Positions 27,699-34,174 of a DNA stretch of 64,000 nt are shown in pieces. Below the pieces are notes generated by a model, which saw only the letters and a program-made list of their open reading frames with translations, was not told the origin of the DNA and did not search any database. Origin of the DNA: Enterococcus mundtii (GTDB lineage: Bacteria; Bacillota; Bacilli; Lactobacillales; Enterococcaceae); the NCBI RefSeq assembly GCF_002813755.1, contig NZ_CP018061.1:3214001-3278000 (forward strand), given 5' to 3'. Position 1 is the stretch's first letter. Each line of letters starts with the position of its first letter. A program made the translations under genes and the position numbers.

Positions 27699-29294
27699 TT
27701 ATTCCTGTAGGTTCGCGTTGTTGACTTCTTCAATTTTTGTATACGCAGTAGGTCCGTCGATTTTCTTCTCAATCACACGTAGGATTCTTGTGATCGTGAA
27801 GGTCATGATCAAGTAGATGATCCCAACGATCGTGAATGTTTGGAAGAATTGGAAGTTTGCACCAGATGCGGAGTTTCCTTGGAAGAATAAATCTGCTACA
27901 CCAATGACACTTAATACGGCGGTGTCTTTGATATTGATGACAAACTCATTTCCAGTAGCCGGCAAAATATTTCTCAATACTTGCGGAATCACTACTTTAC
28001 GCATCGTTTGACTGTGGGTCATGCCGATCGCTTGGGCGGCCTCAAATTGTCCGCCATCTACTGCAAAAATCCCACCACGTACGATCTCAGTCATATACGC
28101 ACCAGTGTTGATCGAAACGATGAACAACGCAGCAATCGTGCGATCCAGAGAAATACCAAAGGCTAGAGCCAATCCGTAGAAGATGACCATGGCTTGAACC
28201 ATCATTGGTGTACCACGGAAGACTTCGATATAAACAGATAACAAGAAATTAGCAACTTTTTGGAAGAAGCGTGTCACTTTATTATCAGATTCTGGAATTG
28301 AGCGAAAGACGCCAATCAATAAACCTAATGTCGTTCCTACAACTGTACCGATCAATGCGATAAACAGTGTCAAACCAGCTCCGCGTAAGAACATGTTGCC
28401 ATATTGATCCCAAATCGTCTTGAAATCTTGGAGCAAGCCAGTTTCTTCTGCATCTCCATCCGTTGACGCAGGTTGGTCTTCAATGGCTTGGTCCATGATG
28501 GCAATGCGATCATCATGAGAAATGCCGCTTAATATTTGGTTGACTTGTTGGAGATCAGGATCACCTTTGCGCATTCCTACAGCGATCTGGACATCTTCGG
28601 GATTTGTTTGAAAGCCATTTGCTTCATCTAGTTCGAGCATTTTCAAGGCTGGGTTGACGCTTGTGGCTGTTACCCCTTCTGGACGTTCGCTGACGTAACC
28701 GTCGATCATGCCAGAAGCTAGTGCTGTTCGCATGGCTGAAAAGTTATCCATTGCTTGTTGCTTGTCCACTCCTGGGATCTGATCGATCACGTTATAGTGG
28801 AATGTGTTCAATTGTGCAGTGATTTTTGCGCCAGAAAGATCTTCTAAGCTAGTCGCATTCGCAAACTTACCATCTTTTTGTACGACAATCACAAGTTCTG
28901 ATTCATAGTATGGATCAGTAAAGTCGATTTCTTTTTGGCGTTCTGCCGTCGGACTCATGCCGGCAATGATTGCATCGATCTTTCCAGATTGAAGGGCAGG
29001 CGGTAAACCGTCCCATTTCGTTTGGACAATGACTAGTTCTTTACCTAAACCTTCGGCTACCTTTTTGGCAATTTGTACATCATATCCGCCAGCAAAGCTA
29101 TTTTGGCCTTGAATTGGATAGGCATTGTTTGCATCTGTTTGTTGAGACCAGTTAAAGGGCGCATAACCAGCTTCCATTCCGACACGAAATTGATCGCTCG
29201 GGGTTTTATCATCTGCATGAGCCAAAGTGGTCAAGCTAAAGATCGATAGAATAAACGTAAAAATTAGAGTGAGTGTAACTGAATTTTTTTTCAT
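27699..29294 (-). CDS. Amino-acid ABC transporter, fused substrate-binding protein and permease (predicted lysine)
   Basis: A 531-residue fusion common in lactic acid bacteria. A signal peptide (residues 1-27, ending TLAHA) leads into a periplasmic-type binding domain (about 35-270), with FRVGMEAGYAPFNW and the AGMSPTAERQKEIDFTDPYY motif. A permease domain (about 300-515) has five or so helices and the EAA loop ETEIVRGG...EAAQAIGMTHSQTMRKV. One polypeptide thus carries receptor and channel. Glutamine, arginine and lysine transporters look alike here; the lysine riboswitch in the leader makes lysine the best guess. CDS start ATG at 29294 follows AAGGAGAAG. Confidence 0.9.
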   Translation of the reverse strand: MKKNSVTLTLIFTFILSIFSLTTLAHADDKTPSDQFRVGMEAGYAPFNWSQQTDANNAYPIQGQNSFAGGYDVQIAKKVAEGLGKELVIVQTKWDGLPPALQSGKIDAIIAGMSPTAERQKEIDFTDPYYESELVIVVQKDGKFANATSLEDLSGAKITAQLNTFHYNVIDQIPGVDKQQAMDNFSAMRTALASGMIDGYVSERPEGVTATSVNPALKMLELDEANGFQTNPEDVQIAVGMRKGDPDLQQVNQILSGISHDDRIAIMDQAIEDQPASTDGDAEETGLLQDFKTIWDQYGNMFLRGAGLTLFIALIGTVVGTTLGLLIGVFRSIPESDNKVTRFFQKVANFLLSVYIEVFRGTPMMVQAMVIFYGLALAFGISLDRTIAALFIVSINTGAYMTEIVRGGIFAVDGGQFEAAQAIGMTHSQTMRKVVIPQVLRNILPATGNEFVINIKDTAVLSVIGVADLFFQGNSASGANFQFFQTFTIVGIIYLIMTFTITRILRVIEKKIDGPTAYTKIEEVNNANLQE

Positions 29295-29443
29295 CTGTCT
29301 TCTCCTTTTTGTTTGTTCACGTACGTGGTCCTTCAGGCATATACTGATAAGACCAACGTTCGCTCAGCTTCTTTGGCTGATAACCAAAGCGCCTTGACAC
29401 GAGTGGTCGAATACATGCATTGCAGTTGCTTATCAAGGAGAAA

Positions 29444-29481
29444 TAAAAAACGACCGCTTTGTAGGTACAAAAGGGCCGCTA
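29444..29481 (-). terminator. Riboswitch expression-platform terminator
   Basis: On the minus strand AGCGGCCCTTTTGTA pairs with TACAAAGCGGTCGT, one mismatch, followed directly by TTTTTTA. It lies between the aptamer and the transporter start, the place for a ligand-controlled terminator. Confidence 0.8.
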
Positions 29482-29499
29482 AATTTCACAGAGTGATAA

Positions 29500-29690
29500 A
29501 CCTCTCACAAAACATAGCGCAACTTAGCATCACTGCTAAGACAGTCCGTAAGCTGTTAACTTACGTCCCAACATACTTTTTAAGCAAAAAAAAGTACATT
29601 TCGGCGATCCTCCCTAGCCCTGCTTCCACATGTTTGCTTCACTCCACAGGTTTAATGATTCTCGCGACCTCTACCTCATTGATTGAGGCA
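29500..29690 (-). promoter_or_regulatory. Lysine riboswitch (L box) aptamer
   Basis: Read on the minus strand, the conserved blocks of the L box appear in order: GAGGTAGAGGTCGCGA, a TGGAGTG-type block, GGGAGGATCGCCGAAATG, TTGGGACG, and GGACTGTC. They are spaced as in the B. subtilis lysC leader (GATAGAGGTGCGA, GGGGAGCGTCGCCGAAG, GCTGGCCGT, AGGCTGTC). The GTCGC/GCCGAA core and GACTGTC are hard to get by chance. No protein frame makes sense here. High lysine should favour the downstream terminator and stop synthesis of the importer. Confidence 0.85.
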
Positions 29691-29719
29691 TCTCGTATTC
29701 AGTTATTTATACAAAAAAT

Positions 29720-29748
29720 AGTCTACGATAGAGTAGCCACTTTGTCAA
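29720..29748 (-). promoter_or_regulatory. Promoter of the lysine-riboswitch operon
   Basis: TTGACA (29743-29748), 17 bases, TAGACT (29720-29725) on the minus strand, just upstream of the aptamer. Nothing else was recognised in 29749-29900. Confidence 0.8.
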
Positions 29749-29901
29749 TGAGAAACTACATTTTTGCAGAAAAAAGTTGATAAATAAAGAAATATACTGT
29801 TTATTTAATTTCTTTCATGAAAAAAGGAAAAGAGAATGTTTTCGAAAAAAGAATAATTATACATTTTATGCAAAACTTAAATGATAGTAAAATAACGAAA
29901 A

Positions 29902-29927
29902 ACAGACTGCAAAATCACGCAGTCTGT
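29902..29927. terminator. Terminator downstream of the small membrane protein gene
   Basis: ACAGACTGC pairs with GCAGTCTGT, with T-rich DNA on both sides. Confidence 0.8.
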
Positions 29928-29960
29928 TTCCTTTTTTATCTAATTTTATCTAAAAGTATT

Positions 29961-30257
29961 TTAAGCTGTAGCTTTCTTAGGTTCACGACCAAGAATGGCT
30001 TGTAAAATAACTGTTACTCCATAAATAGCTAAAACGAGATAGATCAAACTAGAGTATTGTGTGATCCCCCAGCCCCATGTGCGATAAACAACTAATGTAA
30101 TTGCTAGAACAATTGCTGCCAATACATTGAAAAAGGCAAACGCCCATAGATTTCCATTTTCTTTACGTGCTAAATAGAAGATAGAGAAATAAATACTTAA
30201 TGCTAACCAAGCGATACATGCTAAAATAACGCCCCAATAAATTAAGAATGCAACCAT
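29961..30257 (-). CDS. Small integral membrane protein, unknown (98 aa)
   Basis: A 98-residue protein with three clear hydrophobic helices (about residues 3-28, 38-60, 68-90) and a basic tail GREPKKATA. I do not recognise a family. The ATG follows TGAGGTGAATC, a good ribosome site. It is transcribed away from the sirtuin operon and stands alone before its own terminator. Enterococcal genomes have many such short three-helix proteins of unknown role. Confidence 0.75.
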   Translation of the reverse strand: MVAFLIYWGVILACIAWLALSIYFSIFYLARKENGNLWAFAFFNVLAAIVLAITLVVYRTWGWGITQYSSLIYLVLAIYGVTVILQAILGREPKKATA

Positions 30258-30433
30258 ATTGATTCACCTCATTTCATACTCAAAATATACAGATCATTGG
30301 TATTGTAGCACGTTTTCATTGTTTTGTCAGTGATGTTTGTGAGTATTTTCTCAAAAAAAATCTCTGAATTTTCATTCGATTGAGGGTATGTTTCATTTTA
30401 TTTCGATTATAATAGAAGAGAGGTGAGTGATAA

Positions 30434-31150
30434 ATGTTGGAACAAACAATTGAAGAAGCAGCGACAGCGATGATTGAAAGTCAAAAACTGACCTTTCTAA
30501 CAGGGGCAGGTGTGTCCACACCTTCTGGAATACCCGATTACCGTTCACTAACAGGTGTTTATCAAGGGATGGATCGCCCAGAATATTTATTGAGTCATCA
30601 AGCGATGGAGGAAGAACCACAAAAATTTTATTCGTTTCTCAAACATCTTTATCATCCCGAAGCACGCCCGAATATCATCCATCGAGAAATCGTAGAGTTG
30701 GCTAAAGAAAAAGAGGTATGGGTCGTTTCGCAAAATATCGATGGGTTACATGAGAAAGCTGGAAGTAAAAAACTAGTTAATTTTCATGGGAATCTGTATC
30801 ATTGTTATTGTCGAAACTGCCATCAAGCTGTTGACTGGCAAGATTATCTCAGCAGTGACAAGCATCAACTATGTGGTGGTCAGATTCGCCCAGATATTGT
30901 GTTATATGGAGAAGGGTTCCAAGATGAAGTATTAGAGCAAGCAGCTTTTGCTGTCAGTCAGGCCGACTTGATTGTGATCGTAGGGACAAGTTTTCAAGTC
31001 CATCCCTTTTGTGATTTGATCCAGTTTCGCTCACCACAAGCGAAGCTGTTAGTCATCAATCAGACCCCTGTCTATCTATCAGAGGCGTATCGATTTGTCC
31101 AAACAGATGGAACGAAGGTGTTCAAAAAAGTACAGGAGAGTGTAAAATGA
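30434..31150 (+). CDS. SIR2-family NAD-dependent protein deacylase
   Basis: A 238-residue sirtuin that removes acyl groups from lysines with NAD+ as co-substrate. NAD motifs are [16 protein letters not shown] (near residue 20) and [12 protein letters not shown] (near residue 96), the catalytic His follows in NFHGNLY, and the C-terminal [10 protein letters not shown] closes the Rossmann fold. The zinc site is unusual: the first pair is CRNC, but the second reads HQLCGG, with His in place of the usual first Cys, so zinc may be held by C3H. A TATAAT at 30408-30413 probably starts this operon. The stop overlaps the next gene by ATGA. Confidence 0.92.
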   Translation: MLEQTIEEAATAMIESQKLTFLTGAGVSTPSGIPDYRSLTGVYQGMDRPEYLLSHQAMEEEPQKFYSFLKHLYHPEARPNIIHREIVELAKEKEVWVVSQNIDGLHEKAGSKKLVNFHGNLYHCYCRNCHQAVDWQDYLSSDKHQLCGGQIRPDIVLYGEGFQDEVLEQAAFAVSQADLIVIVGTSFQVHPFCDLIQFRSPQAKLLVINQTPVYLSEAYRFVQTDGTKVFKKVQESVK

Positions 31151-31983
31151 CAGCTAAAACAGAAAAAGAAAAAATGATTGCAGGCGAACTTTATTTTGCG
31201 GGTGATCCAGAATTATCAGCCGATAGAAAATTTGCTCGAAGTCAAAGCCAGATCATCAACCAAGCGGAAACAAGTGAACTTCGCAGTCAATTACTTAAAG
31301 AAACGTTTGGCGCTACCGGCGAAAAGATTTATATGGAACCGACGATCAATTTTGATTACGGCTATAATATTTACGTAGGTGAGAATTTTTATGCGAACTT
31401 TAATTGTACATTCTTAGATGTTAGTACGATCAAAATTGGCGATAACTGCATGTTTGCCCCTAATGTCCAGCTTTATACTGCCACACATCCGCTACATCCA
31501 GTGAAACGAAATAGCGGGTTAGAGTTCGCTAAACCAATCGAGATCGGCAATAATGTGTGGCTAGGTGGTGGAGTGATCATCACCCCTGGAGTGACTTTAG
31601 GAGACAATGTCGTTGTCGGAGCGGGAGCAGTCGTAACCAAATCATTCCCAGATAATGTAGTGATCGCAGGGAATCCGGCACGGATCATCAAACGAATCGA
31701 TGAACCAATGCCTGAAGAGTCATTGGAGGAGTTGAGACAAGCGATTGATCAAATCGATCACCAATTAGTAGAACTACTTGAAAAAAGAATGGCTACGGTC
31801 ACGAAGATCGGTGACGTCAAACGAACAACTAACCAAGCAGTTTATGATAAAAAAAGAGAACAACAAGTGTTGGATAAAGTTGCTAGTTGGTTGAAAACAC
31901 CAGAATACAGTGAGACGATCTTAGCTACTTATGCAGATATCATGAAGCACTCACGAAACTATCAAAAGAAACGAATGGAGTAG
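31147..31983 (+). CDS. Fusion of a sugar O-acetyltransferase and a chorismate mutase domain
   Basis: A 278-residue two-domain protein. Residues 1-185 are a maltose/galactoside-acetyltransferase-type left-handed beta helix, with [20 protein letters not shown], the catalytic His in YTATHPLHP, and [20 protein letters not shown]. Residues about 195-278 are an AroQ-type chorismate mutase: [42 protein letters not shown]. Catalytic Arg and Lys positions of AroQ (R at the first helix end, K in VxxVK, R in DxxRE) appear conserved. The DNA shows no frameshift between the parts. What links the two reactions is unknown; the mutase part may be regulatory. It overlaps the sirtuin gene by four bases. Confidence 0.85.
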   Translation: MTAKTEKEKMIAGELYFAGDPELSADRKFARSQSQIINQAETSELRSQLLKETFGATGEKIYMEPTINFDYGYNIYVGENFYANFNCTFLDVSTIKIGDNCMFAPNVQLYTATHPLHPVKRNSGLEFAKPIEIGNNVWLGGGVIITPGVTLGDNVVVGAGAVVTKSFPDNVVIAGNPARIIKRIDEPMPEESLEELRQAIDQIDHQLVELLEKRMATVTKIGDVKRTTNQAVYDKKREQQVLDKVASWLKTPEYSETILATYADIMKHSRNYQKKRME

Positions 31984-31987
31984 ATAA

Positions 31988-32515
31988 ATGATTGAAGGAG
32001 AAACTCGCCGAAAAGAAATCATTGAAACGCTAGTTGATGCAGAGAAACCTGTCAGTGCCAGTAAGTTTGCTACTCGTTTTGGTGTCAGTCGCCAAATCAT
32101 TGTAGGAGACATTGCGTTGCTACGAGCAGCAGGAGAAGCGATCGTGGCGACGGCCAGAGGATATCTTTTGGAAGATGAACAAGATAAAAATGGGTTCATC
32201 AGTAAAATCGCTGTACAACATCAGAGAGAACAAACAGAGGAAGAACTACAGTTGATCGTTGCTCATGGTGGCGAGATACTAGACGTCATCGTTGAGCATC
32301 CCTTGTATGGCGAACTGACAGGGATGCTTCATATCAAGACAGTAGAAGATGTTCGCTCATTTATGAAACGTTATCGGAAAAGTCAAGCTTCGTTATTGTC
32401 TGAATTAACGGATGGGATCCATCTGCATACGATCCGTTACTCACATAAGGAAGTATTGCAGCAAATCAAACAAAGCTTGGCAGAAGCAGGCATCTTGTTC
32501 GAAGGGAACCAATAA
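31988..32515 (+). CDS. niaR: Niacin-responsive transcriptional repressor NiaR (YrxA)
   Basis: A 175-residue repressor with an N-terminal HTH_11 domain (ASKFATRFGVSRQIIVGDIALL near residue 24) and a C-terminal 3H domain, named for its three conserved histidines; the HPLYGELTG and HLHTIRYSHKE segments are visible. NiaR controls NAD salvage and niacin uptake genes in Firmicutes. Here it is co-transcribed with a NAD-consuming sirtuin. No niaP or nadABC genes are in the window, so its targets lie elsewhere. Confidence 0.9.
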   Translation: MIEGETRRKEIIETLVDAEKPVSASKFATRFGVSRQIIVGDIALLRAAGEAIVATARGYLLEDEQDKNGFISKIAVQHQREQTEEELQLIVAHGGEILDVIVEHPLYGELTGMLHIKTVEDVRSFMKRYRKSQASLLSELTDGIHLHTIRYSHKEVLQQIKQSLAEAGILFEGNQ

Positions 32516-32523
32516 TTTACTTT

Positions 32524-32574
32524 ATGAGATGGAGATAGGAGTGTTTTTACTTCTATCTCCATCTCATTTTTTCT
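32524..32574 (+). terminator. Terminator after niaR
   Basis: GAGATGGAGATAG pairs with CTATCTCCATCTC, followed by ATTTTTTC. Confidence 0.9.
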
Positions 32575-32666
32575 TTATTTATAAAATAATTGATTTATGC
32601 TATGGCAAAACTTTAACTATACTGAACAGAAATGCTACAAATACTTTTATTGAAAGAGGGAGAAAA

Positions 32667-34100
32667 ATGCTTCGAGGAACAAATCAAAAAACAATTCTTT
32701 GCTTTGGAGCAGCTGAAAGCAATTTGGAACAACAGTTGAATGATAGAGAACTCAGGAAAAAAACAAATCCGTATGACCCATTGGTTTATATGGAAGAGTT
32801 AGTCGACTATCTCATTCAACAACCTTTTGAGAATTTCTCTCTTCAACCCAAAGAGTTGATTGACCAAATAAAAGAAGGCAGCAAATATCCACTCTGGGAA
32901 GATATTCAAGCCATCATGATGGAGGACCCAAGGTTTCAATTACACAGGATCTACTCGGAGCCGTTTCTTGAGGAGTATCAACAATACAAGGAAACAGGAC
33001 AATTTGCCAATCACTCAATGAAAGATACTTTAACTTATAGTCTACGAATACAATTGTTAAAAAAAACAGAATTATTAATGATTGAAGTTGCAAAAAAACG
33101 AAGTGATCTTATCATCTGGATACCTTTAGATTCTTATGATGGGGATTTTGTAACGACGATCCAAGGGAAGCAAAATAGATATAAAGATTTTACGTTACGC
33201 AGTTTATACCATGAAAAAGATAAGCTCAAAGCATCAATTGTCTTTTGGGAGCATGGACAAATCGTCGCAGCTCCTTGGGAAAGAAATGCTAGATTATGGA
33301 GAAATTGTGTGGAAAATGATTTGAGAAAATCATCGGCTATTTCCCCGTCAGAGAGCCATCTTCTAATCTACGGATTACGGGTAGCACGTATCCACTTTAA
33401 CTATGAAGATCAAGTTTTGCTAAAACATTTCCAATATAAGGACATAAATGATTTTAATATCGATAAGTATAATGATATTTTAATGGAAAGTATTTTTGAA
33501 CATATAAAACATTGTCCTACAGAAAAAAGTAGAGACGAATTTTTTAGTCATTGGATTGATTACCTCCCCGAAAAGGAACGCTATTTACCATTGTGGGAAA
33601 CATATTATCATGTCACACAAACGATTGAAAAATTTCAATTGAAAAACATCTTTAAAGAGGTCATTTCAGAAGACGATACCCAATTTGATCGTCCAGAGAT
33701 CAAGCAACACTTCATAAAAAAAGGCTGTAAAATAGGGATAGAACTCACTTTGTTGTCTCAACATGTCACAATAGTCTTTCTATTAGACGAACTTTGTGAC
33801 CTAAGAGTAGTAAAAAAAGTCCCCGGCATTACTGGAAGTGAACTACGCTATATGTATCGAAACTGGGAACGGTTTAAGCAGCGAGTCGTTTTTATTGAAA
33901 AGAAAAAATTTGTTTCTCCACCTTGGGAATCTGATCCTGAATTTTGGGCAACCTATCAGCCTAAGTCAAAGAGCATGGCACAACCAGAAGGGTATACGCT
34001 TAGTGATAAAAAAGAATTTAAACAGTTGAAAACCTACGCAAAGACGAATAGCCAATCGCAAAGTAAACAAAGAATCAGACAGATGGAACATTGTCGCTGA
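32667..34100 (+). CDS. Unrecognised protein with two PWERDP-type modules (477 aa)
   Basis: I do not recognise this gene. It encodes a soluble, helix-rich 477-residue protein without a signal peptide. Two copies of an 85-residue module can be aligned. Residues 126-212 contain TELLMIEVAKKR, IIWIPLDS and VFWEHGQIVAAPWERNARLW. Residues 345-432 contain the divergent VVFIEKKKFVSPPWESDPEFW. The same module, better conserved, is in the 908-codon neighbour. The ATG at 32667 has GAGGGAGAAAA in front; the frame stays open into niaR but that part is not coding. A TATACT near 32625 may be its -10. The DNA is visibly richer in A and T than the flanking genes, suggesting transfer. Confidence 0.65.
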   Translation: MLRGTNQKTILCFGAAESNLEQQLNDRELRKKTNPYDPLVYMEELVDYLIQQPFENFSLQPKELIDQIKEGSKYPLWEDIQAIMMEDPRFQLHRIYSEPFLEEYQQYKETGQFANHSMKDTLTYSLRIQLLKKTELLMIEVAKKRSDLIIWIPLDSYDGDFVTTIQGKQNRYKDFTLRSLYHEKDKLKASIVFWEHGQIVAAPWERNARLWRNCVENDLRKSSAISPSESHLLIYGLRVARIHFNYEDQVLLKHFQYKDINDFNIDKYNDILMESIFEHIKHCPTEKSRDEFFSHWIDYLPEKERYLPLWETYYHVTQTIEKFQLKNIFKEVISEDDTQFDRPEIKQHFIKKGCKIGIELTLLSQHVTIVFLLDELCDLRVVKKVPGITGSELRYMYRNWERFKQRVVFIEKKKFVSPPWESDPEFWATYQPKSKSMAQPEGYTLSDKKEFKQLKTYAKTNSQSQSKQRIRQMEHCR

Positions 34101-34174
34101 CTGAATCATAAAAATACATACTGACACACCATTGAGACGAATAGATAAAAAATAAGACGATTGGGAGGTCAACT

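Noticed and set aside
29313..29780. 155-codon plus-strand frame upstream of the ABC transporter
   Set aside because: It runs antisense to the lysine riboswitch and promoter; its translation (many Arg/Ser/Cys) shows no protein-like pattern and it has no good ribosome site.
32412..32666. Upstream extension of the 477-residue protein into niaR
   Set aside because: It reads niaR and its terminator in another frame; GAGGGAGAAAA and ATG at 32667 are the better start.
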